A stretch of DNA of 64,000 bases from Clostridia bacterium (GTDB lineage Bacteria > Bacillota > Clostridia > Oscillospirales > CAG-272): positions 1-64,000 of the forward strand of contig JAGAEA010000012.1 of assembly GCA_017613355.1 (NCBI GenBank), written 5' to 3'. How positions within the stretch are numbered: the first letter of the stretch is position 1; every line of letters starts with the position of its first letter. The notes beneath the pieces were generated by a model, which did not search any database, was not told where the DNA came from, and saw only the letters and a program-made list of their open reading frames with translations. This document shows, piece after piece, positions 24,361 to 32,478 of the stretch. The position numbers and the translations under genes were made by a program.

Positions 24361-25790
24361 AGCGATATCACGTCCTTTACGGCAATAACAACGGCAAGCG
24401 CGAGGATCAGGAGCAATCCCACGAAATTGATGATGCCTTCCACTTCCCGCTTGATCGGTTTCCGCCGCACCGCTTCGATTACATACAAAAGCAGGTGCCC
24501 GCCGTCGAGTGCGGGGAGCGGTAAAAGGTTCATAATGCCGAGGTTGATCGAAATAACGATCACGATATAAAGCAGATTGAGGCGCTGTCCGCTCTTGGCA
24601 ACGTCCGAAATGGTTTTGGTGATGCCGATGGGTCCCGACACGGCTTCAAAGCCGTAGCGGCGGGTAAACAGCCCGCGAAGGGAGTCATAGACCATTTTCA
24701 CCGTGGAAAGCGAACGGTACCAAGTGTGTTTCAGAACCGTTCCAGCATTGAAACTCGCTTCCCCGTAAACGACGAAATCCATGTCTCCGAAAGCGATGCC
24801 TTCCGCAATATAGGTAGGGGTGACGACGTCGCGCAGGACGACCGTTTCCCCGTTTCTGCGAACGGTAAAGGTGATGGGTTGATAGCCTTGGTTCATCACC
24901 TCGTAGGAGAGCTCCGCAAAGGTGTGAACGCGTGTTCGGTTGACTTTTAGGATCACATCGTTCGGTTGAAGTCCCGACGGATCGCCCGTGGACGAACTCA
25001 AGGACGCCTGAAAACAGCGATCGATCAGTTCGTCGTCGAAGTGCGCGGTGATTTCGGGAAGCGGATCGACGGTATCCGACCCGTCCTCGTTCATGCGCAA
25101 AACTCTGACCGTAACGGTTCCGTCCTCGCTGTTCCGTGCCGCTTCGCGAAGCTGGTCGATGGAAAGAATGCGGACATACCCCTCGTCGGTTTTGAACGCA
25201 TAGAGATAATCGTCGTTTTGCAGTCCTTCGTAAGACTCTTCGGCGTTATAAACGACATAGAAACCCGCCACGCGCGTGGTGGCAACCGAGTTGCTCCCCG
25301 CAGAGATCACAAAAACCAACATGAGAAGAAAGCCGAGAAAAATATTCATCAAAGGACCCGCAAGTGAGATCAGAATGCGAACCCAAACGCTTTTGTTGCA
25401 ATACGCCTGCTTGGAAAGTTCGGGGTCAATCGGCGCAGATCCTTCGCTTTTTGCGGTACTTTCCGTATTTTCTTCCCCGTTTTCGGCAAGGTCGTTGACA
25501 AAAAACTCTTCATCCGATAGTTTTTCGGCTTCCTTCGGTTGAGGACCTTGCGCAAGCTCCATGCCGTTCTCGCCGTACATACTTACGTATCCGCCGATCG
25601 GGAAAATGCGGATCGAATACTGTGTTCCGCTCTTTTTGGAAGTTTTGGAAAAGATCTTCGGTCCCATTCCGATCGAAAATTCAAGGATCTTCACCCCGAA
25701 CGCGCGCGCAACAAGAAAATGCCCGAGCTCATGAATGAAGATCAGGACGGCAAAGACCAATATGGCAAACAACACGGAAAGGATGTTCAT
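24357..25790 (-). CDS. rseP: Site-2 (M50) zinc metalloprotease RseP-like
   Basis: A 477-residue intramembrane protease that cleaves anti-sigma factors and signal-peptide remnants. HELGH is at residues 20-24 in the first membrane helix and the second zinc site is LPALDGGHLL near residue 430. A PDZ domain spans about residues 255-345. Four hydrophobic helices are visible. Residues about 72-125 form an acidic, low-complexity cytoplasmic insertion absent from short family members, containing ESTAKSEG from a copy of the dispersed motif. It overlaps ispG by four bases. The dxr-rseP order is standard in Firmicutes. Confidence 0.94.
   Translation of the reverse strand: MNILSVLFAILVFAVLIFIHELGHFLVARAFGVKILEFSIGMGPKIFSKTSKKSGTQYSIRIFPIGGYVSMYGENGMELAQGPQPKEAEKLSDEEFFVNDLAENGEENTESTAKSEGSAPIDPELSKQAYCNKSVWVRILISLAGPLMNIFLGFLLMLVFVISAGSNSVATTRVAGFYVVYNAEESYEGLQNDDYLYAFKTDEGYVRILSIDQLREAARNSEDGTVTVRVLRMNEDGSDTVDPLPEITAHFDDELIDRCFQASLSSSTGDPSGLQPNDVILKVNRTRVHTFAELSYEVMNQGYQPITFTVRRNGETVVLRDVVTPTYIAEGIAFGDMDFVVYGEASFNAGTVLKHTWYRSLSTVKMVYDSLRGLFTRRYGFEAVSGPIGITKTISDVAKSGQRLNLLYIVIVISINLGIMNLLPLPALDGGHLLLYVIEAVRRKPIKREVEGIINFVGLLLILALAVVIAVKDVISL
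25453..25465 (+). repeat. GCGGTACTTTTCGC motif, copy 5 (degenerate)
   Basis: GCGGTACTTTCCG preceded by TTTTT, inside rseP. The coding strand reads S-T-A-K within a non-conserved acidic insertion. Confidence 0.6.
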
Positions 25791-25814
25791 GCTTCCCTCC
25801 TCCTTCGGGTCGTT

Positions 25815-26999
25815 TTATGCATTCGGAAGCAGTTCTTTCGCGCGGACTCTTGCGAGACTGTCAAAAGCGAAAATCCCTTCCAACGAAGTTTCTTTCCGTG
25901 CCTCTTTTTCCAAATCCGACACGGTTGTTGCAACGGTTTCGAAAATATCGGTCAATCCGATGCGATGCGAAAGAAACGCGCCAACGGCAATTTCATTCGC
26001 CGCGTTGACCACGGCGGGAACCGCTCCGCCCGCACGGATTGCGTCGGTCGCAACGCCGAGAAGCGGAAAAGCGCGAGCATCGGGACGGCGGAACGTCAGC
26101 GAAGCGATTTTGGTAAGATCGAGTTCCGGAATAACGGCGTCCGTCCGCGTGGGATGCGTGAGCGCATACTGAACGCACAGGCGCATATCGGGGACCGACA
26201 TTTGCGCGATCACGCTATGATCAGTATATTCGATCGCCGAGTGCATTATGCTCTCGCGGTGAACCAGGACCTCGATTTGATCGGGGGTCACACCGAACAA
26301 ATGGACTGCTTCGATCACTTCAAACCCTTTGTTCATCAAAGTAGCGCTGTCCACCGTGATCTTCGCGCCCATTTTCCACGTGGGATGCGCGAGCGCCTGT
26401 TCCACGGTGATTTTGCGGAGCTGTTCGGTTGTATATCCGTAAAACGGTCCGCCCGACGCCGTGAGCAAAATTCTTTTGATTTCTTTTTCCGCTCCCGCCC
26501 GCAGGCATTGAAAGATGGCGCTGTGTTCACTGTCCACGGGAAGAATCGGGACGCCTTTTCGACGCGCCGTTTCCATGACGATCTCCCCCGCGCACACAAG
26601 CGATTCCTTGTTTGCCAAGGCGAGCCGTTTTCCCGCGTGCAAAGCTGCAAGCGTGGGTTTCAGTCCCGCTTCTCCGAGAATGGAATTGAGCACGACCTCG
26701 TCATTCCCGTAAGTCGCGGCGATCATCTCGCATATTCCGTCCATGCCGGAATAAACGCGGATGTCGGTATCCGCGAGACGTTGTTTCAGGTCGCGTGCGG
26801 ACGCTTCATCCGCCATGGCACAGGCTTTCACGCCGAATGCCCGCGCCTGTGTCTCTACACGCCCCGCGTTGCGGTTTGCCGAGATCGCGTTCACACGCGC
26901 CCCCGTTTGCTTGGCAACGTCGAGCGCCTGCTCGCCGACCGATCCCGTGGAGCCGAGAACCGTGACGGATGGGTAAGGTCGTTTCATGGCTTCATTCAT
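25815..26999 (-). CDS. dxr: 1-deoxy-D-xylulose-5-phosphate reductoisomerase
   Basis: A 394-residue enzyme making MEP, the first committed step of the non-mevalonate isoprenoid pathway. The NADPH motif is LGSTGSVGEQ, substrate and metal residues lie in NKESLV, PVDSEHSA and TASGGPF, and MNKGFEVIEA is a family signature. Start 26999 is two bases after the cdsA stop, with GAGG before it; a second in-frame ATG at 26987 is possible. Together with uppS it links isoprenoid supply to cell-wall lipid carrier synthesis. Confidence 0.96.
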   Translation of the reverse strand: MNEAMKRPYPSVTVLGSTGSVGEQALDVAKQTGARVNAISANRNAGRVETQARAFGVKACAMADEASARDLKQRLADTDIRVYSGMDGICEMIAATYGNDEVVLNSILGEAGLKPTLAALHAGKRLALANKESLVCAGEIVMETARRKGVPILPVDSEHSAIFQCLRAGAEKEIKRILLTASGGPFYGYTTEQLRKITVEQALAHPTWKMGAKITVDSATLMNKGFEVIEAVHLFGVTPDQIEVLVHRESIMHSAIEYTDHSVIAQMSVPDMRLCVQYALTHPTRTDAVIPELDLTKIASLTFRRPDARAFPLLGVATDAIRAGGAVPAVVNAANEIAVGAFLSHRIGLTDIFETVATTVSDLEKEARKETSLEGIFAFDSLARVRAKELLPNA

Positions 27000-27001
27000 G
27001 G

Positions 27002-27841
27002 TTAAATAACCTCAAACAGACGGAAAAACGCCGTGAAAACCGCGAGAACGACCGAAACGGCAATGACCGAATCGAAACGGTCGAGAATGCCCCCGTGTCC
27101 CGGGAAAATAAAGCCGTAGTCCTTGATGCCGTAATGCCGCTTGATGACCGACATGGAAAGGTCGCCGATCTGCGCCACGATCGAAATCGCAACGCCGCCG
27201 AGCCCAAGGAGCAGATAGTTCGCATGGAAACTGCTGTCGATCTTCTCGATGATGAACCCGAACAGGATCATGGCGAGAACGCAGAACACGATTCCGCCGA
27301 CGCTTCCCTCCACCGTTTTCTTCGGGCTGACTTCGGGGATCAATTTATGTTTTCCACCCCGTCCGAAAAGCATTCCGCAGAAGTAAGCAAACGTGTCGGT
27401 GATCCACGCGCCGATGAAAGCAATCAGATAGATGTATTTCCCGCCGTCCGCAAGGTCATGCACGTATTGGATCGCGCAAAGCCCGATCAATGCGTAAAAA
27501 ATTCCCAAAAAAGAAACGGCAATGTCGGGAATGGTGTATTTCCCTTTGGAAAAAATCAGAACCGCGAACAGATACAAGATGGTCAGGAGCGTTGCCGAAA
27601 CCGCAATTCGGAAAAGATATTCGGCCGCGAAGCGAATGATGAACGGAAATGCCGCCGCGCAAAGATAAAACGGGATCGAGACCGCGACCGAACGCCGCAA
27701 TCCCGTGCACCCGAGCATTTCGTAAACCGCGAGGATCGCGCAGAAAGCAAGCCCGATCGGGAGCGCGGGCGTATTCGCGAAAATCAGGATCGGAATGAAC
27801 ACGCACAGTGCCACGATCCCCGTTATCACTCTTTTTTTCAT
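27002..27841 (-). CDS. cdsA: Phosphatidate cytidylyltransferase
   Basis: A 279-residue integral membrane enzyme making CDP-diacylglycerol for phospholipid synthesis. About eight hydrophobic helices are visible. The C-terminal signature region contains KRHYGIKDYGFIFPGHGG and then LDRFDS, which hold the metal and substrate residues. It lies between uppS and dxr in the conserved Firmicutes order. Confidence 0.95.
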   Translation of the reverse strand: MKKRVITGIVALCVFIPILIFANTPALPIGLAFCAILAVYEMLGCTGLRRSVAVSIPFYLCAAAFPFIIRFAAEYLFRIAVSATLLTILYLFAVLIFSKGKYTIPDIAVSFLGIFYALIGLCAIQYVHDLADGGKYIYLIAFIGAWITDTFAYFCGMLFGRGGKHKLIPEVSPKKTVEGSVGGIVFCVLAMILFGFIIEKIDSSFHANYLLLGLGGVAISIVAQIGDLSMSVIKRHYGIKDYGFIFPGHGGILDRFDSVIAVSVVLAVFTAFFRLFEVI

Positions 27842-27865
27842 GGAAAGTCCTTTCCGACGCCGCCG

Positions 27866-28597
27866 TCAGACGCCGCCGTAGCGGCGCTTTCTGCCATAGA
27901 AAGCGGAAATGGCGTCATCTACATCCCGTGCCGAGAAATCCGGCCAAAGAATGTCGGTAAAATAATATTCGCTGTATGCCGATTGCCAGAGCAAAAAATT
28001 GGAAGTGCGGTATTCTCCGCCCGAACGGACGATCAGATCCGGCGGCGGACAATCGAGCGTGTAGAGATGCGCGGAAATATCGGCTTCGGTAACGGTTGTT
28101 TTTCCTTCTTTTATCAGCTCGTTGCAAGCGTTGGTGATCTCTTCCCGTCCGCCGTAATTGATCGCGATATTCAAAACAAACGGTTTATGGGAAGTTTCCC
28201 TGTCGATCCGCGCCATTTTTTCACGCAAATTTTCGGGAAAAACCGAAAGATTGCCGATAAAGCGGAAATGGACGTTGTCCTCCTCCATTTCCGAGAAGCA
28301 CTCCTCAATGTAATCGTCAAAGATTTTCATGATGGTATCCACTTCTTTTTGCGGGCGCTTCCAGTTCTCCGTGGAAAACGCATAAACCGTCATGTATTTC
28401 AATCCGATCTTTTCGCAATAGCGACCGATCTTTTTGAAGGTCGCCGCACCGTGGCTGTGCCCGAACTCGCGCGGCATTCCGCGCCGACGTGCCCATCTGC
28501 CGTTGCCGTCCATAATAAAGGCAATGTGCTGCAAACGGTCGTCCACCCGTTCTCCGCGCTCCGCCATGGTTTGTCTTTTCTTTTTCTTCCAGAACAT
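27866..28597 (-). CDS. uppS: Isoprenyl transferase (undecaprenyl diphosphate synthase)
   Basis: A 243-residue cis-prenyltransferase that builds the lipid carrier for peptidoglycan. The catalytic Asp and phosphate loop are in IMDGNGRWARRRG, the product region is INYGGREEI, and the C-terminal block is DLIVRSGGEYRTSNFLLWQS. ATG 28597 is the first in-frame start; an alternative at 28567 (MAERG) would remove ten basic residues. Confidence 0.96.
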   Translation of the reverse strand: MFWKKKKRQTMAERGERVDDRLQHIAFIMDGNGRWARRRGMPREFGHSHGAATFKKIGRYCEKIGLKYMTVYAFSTENWKRPQKEVDTIMKIFDDYIEECFSEMEEDNVHFRFIGNLSVFPENLREKMARIDRETSHKPFVLNIAINYGGREEITNACNELIKEGKTTVTEADISAHLYTLDCPPPDLIVRSGGEYRTSNFLLWQSAYSEYYFTDILWPDFSARDVDDAISAFYGRKRRYGGV

Positions 28598-28627
28598 TTC
28601 AGATTTTCGCTCCGTTTTATGAAGATA

Positions 28628-28655
28628 CCGGCGGGTGGGTCAGTCCACCCGCCGG
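28628..28655 (-). other. GC-rich hairpin between frr and uppS
   Basis: A perfect 11-base stem (28628-28638 with 28645-28655) with no T run on the coding side. It is probably an mRNA processing or stability element rather than a terminator, since uppS lacks an obvious promoter of its own. Confidence 0.5.
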
Positions 28656-28674
28656 GTTCCGTGCGATCGGATTT

Positions 28675-29229
28675 TCAGATCTGCATGATCTCTTTTTCTT
28701 TTTTGACTGTGATCGCGTCGATTTGCTTGATGTAGGAATCGGTCAGATCCTGCACCGACTTTTCGCTCGATTTTTGTTCATCCTCGGTCATTTCTCCGTC
28801 TTTCTTTGCCTTTTTGATCTCGTCATTGGCTTCGCGACGGATATTGCGGATGGCGACGCGTGCGTCCTCCGCCATTTTCTGAATTTGCTTTGCAAGACTT
28901 TTGCGATGTTCCTCGGTGAGCTGCGGGAAGATCAGGCGGATCACAGAACCGTCGTCGGACGGTGTAATGCCGATATCCGACGCGAGGATCGCCTTGACCA
29001 TTTCTTTGAGCGTGGAACGATCATAAGGCGAAATAGTGAGTGTTTTCGCGTCTGTCACGGTAACCGACGCCATATCCACGATTTTGGTGGGTGTTCCGTA
29101 ATATTCAAAGGTCACTTTGGAAACCACGGCGGCATTCGCTTGACTTGCGCGAATGGTGGAAAGGTTGCCCTCATAGGCGGCAACGCTTTTTTGCATTTTT
29201 GCTTCAATCGGTTTGGTATCGAATTTCAT
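28675..29229 (-). CDS. frr: Ribosome recycling factor
   Basis: A 184-residue factor that splits the post-termination ribosome with EF-G. It shows the typical helical-bundle start, the central hinge SPYDRSTLKEMVKAI and IRLIFPQLTEEHRKSL, and a long charged helix to the C-terminus. Length is standard. It follows pyrH by 42 bases. Confidence 0.97.
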   Translation of the reverse strand: MKFDTKPIEAKMQKSVAAYEGNLSTIRASQANAAVVSKVTFEYYGTPTKIVDMASVTVTDAKTLTISPYDRSTLKEMVKAILASDIGITPSDDGSVIRLIFPQLTEEHRKSLAKQIQKMAEDARVAIRNIRREANDEIKKAKKDGEMTEDEQKSSEKSVQDLTDSYIKQIDAITVKKEKEIMQI

Positions 29230-29271
29230 GGCGGTTCTTCCTTCCTTATTTGAATTTGAAACGGGGTTGGA

Positions 29272-29982
29272 TCAGTTATGAATCTCGGTGCCGACAGCTT
29301 CTCCCATAATCACGCGATAGATGTTTTCGGGATCGGAAAGCCCGAAGGCGTAGCCGTGAATGTCGTTGTCCATGCAGAAAATGGTTGCGGTCATGTCAAG
29401 CGCACGCAGTTCCTCGTCGAGAATGCGATGGTAGGTCAGATCGCTGTACCGAACGGCGTCGGGGTTCTTTTTGGGATCGTCGCTGTAAATCGCGTCGATG
29501 TTCTTTGCCATCAGGATACAGTCCGCGCCGATCTCCGCCGCTCGCAGAACGGCAGCCGTGTCGGTGGAAAAATACGGTGAACCGAGACCCGCCCCGAAAA
29601 TGACGATTTTCCCCGCTTTGAGCGCTTCGTCCGCGCCCCGCGCGGTGTAGGTGTCCGCAAAGGTTTGCATGGGAACCGCCGAAAGCACAACGGCGTCCAA
29701 TCCCTCCGCTATGAAGGTATCCTGCAAGGCGATGGAATTGATGACGGTTGCGAGCATTCCCATATGGTCCGCCCGACTATGGTTCATGGCCCTGCCTTGT
29801 CTGCCGCGCCAGATGTTTCCGGCACCGACGATGACGGCGATCTCCACGCCCGCTTTGGTACATTTTTTGATGACTTTCGCGATTTTCGTCACAAAGTCAA
29901 AGTCGAGGATGCCGCCGTCGGACGGCGCGAGCGCTTCCCCGGAAAGTTTGAGCAGAACACGATGATATTTTGGCTGACTCAT
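29272..29982 (-). CDS. pyrH: UMP kinase
   Basis: A 236-residue hexameric UMP kinase of the amino-acid kinase fold. The start MSQPKYHRVLLKLSGEAL is canonical, followed by GAGNIWRGR and the nucleotide region NIDAIYSDDPKKNP. Start 29982 has AAGGAG at the right distance; an in-frame ATG further up adds a non-family extension. It begins a second transcription unit with its own promoter, separated from tsf by a terminator. Confidence 0.96.
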   Translation of the reverse strand: MSQPKYHRVLLKLSGEALAPSDGGILDFDFVTKIAKVIKKCTKAGVEIAVIVGAGNIWRGRQGRAMNHSRADHMGMLATVINSIALQDTFIAEGLDAVVLSAVPMQTFADTYTARGADEALKAGKIVIFGAGLGSPYFSTDTAAVLRAAEIGADCILMAKNIDAIYSDDPKKNPDAVRYSDLTYHRILDEELRALDMTATIFCMDNDIHGYAFGLSDPENIYRVIMGEAVGTEIHN

Positions 29983-30018
29983 GGAATGAGATCTCCTTCT
30001 GTTCATTTCTTCCTTTCT

Positions 30019-30047
30019 ATTTTACTACAAAACTTCGATTTTGTAAA
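30019..30047 (-). promoter_or_regulatory. Promoter of the pyrH-to-polC unit
   Basis: Minus-strand TTTACA (30042-30047) and TAAAAT (30019-30024) with a 17-base spacer, downstream of the tsf terminator. Confidence 0.7.
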
Positions 30048-30099
30048 CACCTTTTTCGTAAATAAATGGAAAAACCGAAAATTTCACGTTCCATAAAGA

Positions 30100-30135
30100 A
30101 ACGGCGGGGCGAATCTCGTGATTCGCCCCGCCGTT
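30100..30135 (-). terminator. Terminator after tsf
   Basis: A perfect 16-base GC-rich stem (30100-30115 with 30120-30135) lies 14 bases after the tsf stop. Only a weak T tract follows on the minus strand. Confidence 0.75.
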
Positions 30136-30148
30136 TTGAATTCGGAAA

Positions 30149-31072
30149 TTACTTTCCGGAGGTCATCTTTGCGATCTCTTCCGCAAAGTTTTCTTCTCTC
30201 TTCTGGATGCCCTCGCCCTTTTCAAAGCGGTAGAACTCTACGATCGCGATTTCTCCGCCGAGTTCCTTGGCGGTGTTCTTGACGTACTGACCGACTTTCA
30301 GATCCTCGTCCTTGACGTAGGTCATGTCAAGCAGGCAGTTGTTGTCGTAGAACTTGGAAATGCGACCGAGCACCATCTTTTCCTTGATGGCGTCGGGTTT
30401 GCTCGCGTTTGCGGGATCGTTCGCGATCTGCGCGAGAAGAATTTTCTTCTCCTCTTCCAAAACGGACGCGGGAACCTGCTCGCGGCAGAGATAAGGCGTT
30501 GGGTACGCGCCGATCTGGAGCGCGATGTTCTTCGCGAAAGCGGCAAACTCGGGCTTGTCGGCAACGTTCGTTTCAAACTTGGCAACAACGCCGATGGAGC
30601 CGTTGCCGTGGATATAGGTGCTTGTGATCCCTTCCACAACGGCGAAACGACGGATCGTGAGCTTTTCGCCGATCTTGAAGATCATTTCCTTGACCTTCGC
30701 TTCAACGGTCATTTCATCGTCATATTTGCAAGCCATGAGCTCTTCCGCGTTGGAGGGGTTCTGGGCAATGATGATGCCGAGCAGATCGCCCACAAACGCC
30801 TTGAACGTTTCGTTCTTGGCAACGAAGTCGGTCTCGGAGTTCACTTCGATCATCGCGGTCTTGTTTCCTTCCTTGCGGATCTCCACAATACCGTCGGCGG
30901 CAATTCTCGTTGCCATTTTGGATTCGGCTTTCAGTTCGCCTTTCTCGCGGAGAATTTTGATCGCGGCGTCCATATCGCCGTCCGCTTCCACGAGTGCTTT
31001 TTTGCATTCCATCATGCCGATCCCCGTTTTCGCACGGAGCGCGGCAACGTCTTTTGCGGTGATAGCAGCCAT
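30149..31072 (-). CDS. tsf: Translation elongation factor Ts
   Basis: A 307-residue nucleotide exchange factor for EF-Tu. The N-terminal UBA-like domain begins ITAKDVAALRAKTGIGMMEC, followed by the EF-Tu contact motif NSETDFVAKNETF. Start 31072 has GGGAGA before it; the frame continues upstream only as an overlap with rpsB. It sits 19 bases after rpsB. Confidence 0.97.
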   Translation of the reverse strand: MAAITAKDVAALRAKTGIGMMECKKALVEADGDMDAAIKILREKGELKAESKMATRIAADGIVEIRKEGNKTAMIEVNSETDFVAKNETFKAFVGDLLGIIIAQNPSNAEELMACKYDDEMTVEAKVKEMIFKIGEKLTIRRFAVVEGITSTYIHGNGSIGVVAKFETNVADKPEFAAFAKNIALQIGAYPTPYLCREQVPASVLEEEKKILLAQIANDPANASKPDAIKEKMVLGRISKFYDNNCLLDMTYVKDEDLKVGQYVKNTAKELGGEIAIVEFYRFEKGEGIQKREENFAEEIAKMTSGK

Positions 31073-31091
31073 TTTCGGTTCTCCCTTCGGA

Positions 31092-31838
31092 TTATTCGGC
31101 GTCCGCTTCGGCGGGAGCCTCGGCAGTGTTTTCCGTTTCTTCTTCGGCGGTCTCTTCGCCCTGCTTGCCTTCAATCACGGCGTCGGCAAGCGCGGAGGAG
31201 ATCAGCTTGATCGCGCGGATGGCGTCGTCGTTACCGGGGATGATATAATCCGCGTCGTCGGGGTCGCAGTTGGTGTCCACGATCGCGATGACCGGAATGC
31301 CGAGTTTCTTTGCTTCGAGAACGGCGTTTCTTTCCTTTTTGGGGTCAACGATGAACACGGCGTCGGGCAGTCTGTCCATGGTTTTGATGCCGCCGTAGCT
31401 CTTTTCAAGGTCGAAAATTTCCTTCTGCATGGAAGCCACTTCCTTTTTCGGGAGCAGATCGAAAGTTCCGTCCTCCTGCATTTTGTAGAGGCTGTTGAGA
31501 CGGTTGATCGACTTCTTGATGGTCTTGAAGTTGGTCATCATGCCGCCGGGCCAACGAACGTTGACGTAGTACATTCCGCAACGGGTCGCCTCTTCCTTGA
31601 TGGCTTCCGCCGCCTGTTTCTTGGTTCCGACGAACAGGAGCGTGCCGTTGTTTTCGGAGAGCTCGCGGACATACGCATACGCTTCCTCAAACTTTTTCAC
31701 GGTTTTTTGCAGGTCGATGATATAAATACCATTGCGCTCCGTGAAAATGTACTCCTGCATTTTGGGGTTCCAACGTCTTGTGTGGTGTCCGAAATGAACA
31801 CCTGCTTCAAGCAACTGCTTGATCGAGATTACCGACAT
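31092..31838 (-). CDS. rpsB: 30S ribosomal protein S2
   Basis: A 248-residue S2 protein. [30 protein letters not shown] and the block [12 protein letters not shown] are diagnostic. A glutamate- and alanine-rich tail closes it. GGAGG precedes ATG 31838, and a promoter lies about 140 bases upstream, leaving a long leader. Confidence 0.98.
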   Translation of the reverse strand: MSVISIKQLLEAGVHFGHHTRRWNPKMQEYIFTERNGIYIIDLQKTVKKFEEAYAYVRELSENNGTLLFVGTKKQAAEAIKEEATRCGMYYVNVRWPGGMMTNFKTIKKSINRLNSLYKMQEDGTFDLLPKKEVASMQKEIFDLEKSYGGIKTMDRLPDAVFIVDPKKERNAVLEAKKLGIPVIAIVDTNCDPDDADYIIPGNDDAIRAIKLISSALADAVIEGKQGEETAEEETENTAEAPAEADAE

Positions 31839-31972
31839 TTTTCATGTCCTCCTTCGGTTTTTCCACCACCGCGGGACTCTTGCGCTGACCGCCCCGACGG
31901 GACGGCACCGACGCAGCCTTTTCCACGGTGTGTGTATTGGTTTTTCTGCGTAAAATCGTATTCCGCGCAGAT
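31839..31972 (-). promoter_or_regulatory. Long rpsB 5' leader, possible S2 autoregulatory site
   Basis: About 135 transcribed bases precede rpsB. They are GC-rich with local self-complementarity (for example CCGTCCC with GGGGCGG near 31889-31903). S2 leaders commonly bind S2 for feedback in several bacterial groups. The structure here was not modelled. Confidence 0.35.
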
Positions 31973-31979
31973 ACATTGA

Positions 31980-32008
31980 ATTATACCATATTCTACGCGC
32001 GAATGCAA
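31980..32008 (-). promoter_or_regulatory. Promoter of rpsB-tsf
   Basis: Minus-strand TTGCAT (32003-32008) and TATAAT (31980-31985) with a 17-base spacer and an extended TGG before the -10. Confidence 0.85.
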
Positions 32009-32050
32009 GATTTGGACGCATAATTTACAATTTGTTCATAATATTCCCGA

Positions 32051-32347
32051 TCACCGTTTTTTCTTCGGCGGTTTTCTCGGGCAGGTACACCCCGCGAGCT
32101 CGCCTGGGTTCAGTCGAACCAAAATCGTGTCCTCCCCGATACACTCGATCATTCGCCACGGAATGACGACGTCATCCCTCTTCCCAATGCCGAAGAAACC
32201 GGAACTTCCTCCGATGACCAACGCCAAAAGCCTGCCGCAGTCGTGGTCGGCTTCAAATTCGAAATCGCTCGCGTAGCCGAGGCAACTTCCGTCGCAAAGA
32301 TTGATGATTTCCAATTTGCGCAGATCGGCTGTATTATACCGTCTCAT
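32051..32347 (-). CDS. YlmC/YmxH family PRC-barrel protein
   Basis: A 98-residue protein of the small PRC-barrel group found in spore-forming Firmicutes and called YlmC/YmxH. The strand-rich core reads LEIINLCDGSCLGYASDFEF, then IPWRMIECIGEDTILVRL. A C-terminal extension holds CTCPRKPPKKKR. AAAGGAG precedes ATG 32347, and more upstream in-frame sequence lacks similarity. The biochemical role is unknown. A clpE-like transcript terminator lies just upstream. Confidence 0.85.
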   Translation of the reverse strand: MRRYNTADLRKLEIINLCDGSCLGYASDFEFEADHDCGRLLALVIGGSSGFFGIGKRDDVVIPWRMIECIGEDTILVRLNPGELAGCTCPRKPPKKKR

Positions 32348-32430
32348 CACTATCAACTCCTTTCCGCTCTCCACTAACAGAGAATATGCGGAAATAGCCG
32401 GTTTTATATGGAAAATACCGCAAAAACGCA

Positions 32431-32470
32431 AAAAATCCCTCTCGCGTCATCGGATGCGAGAGGGATTTTT
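32431..32470 (-). terminator. Terminator after the clpE-like gene
   Basis: A perfect 15-base stem (32431-32445 with 32456-32470) ending in A and T runs, 8 bases past the stop codon. Confidence 0.88.
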
Positions 32471-32478
32471 ACATTCGT

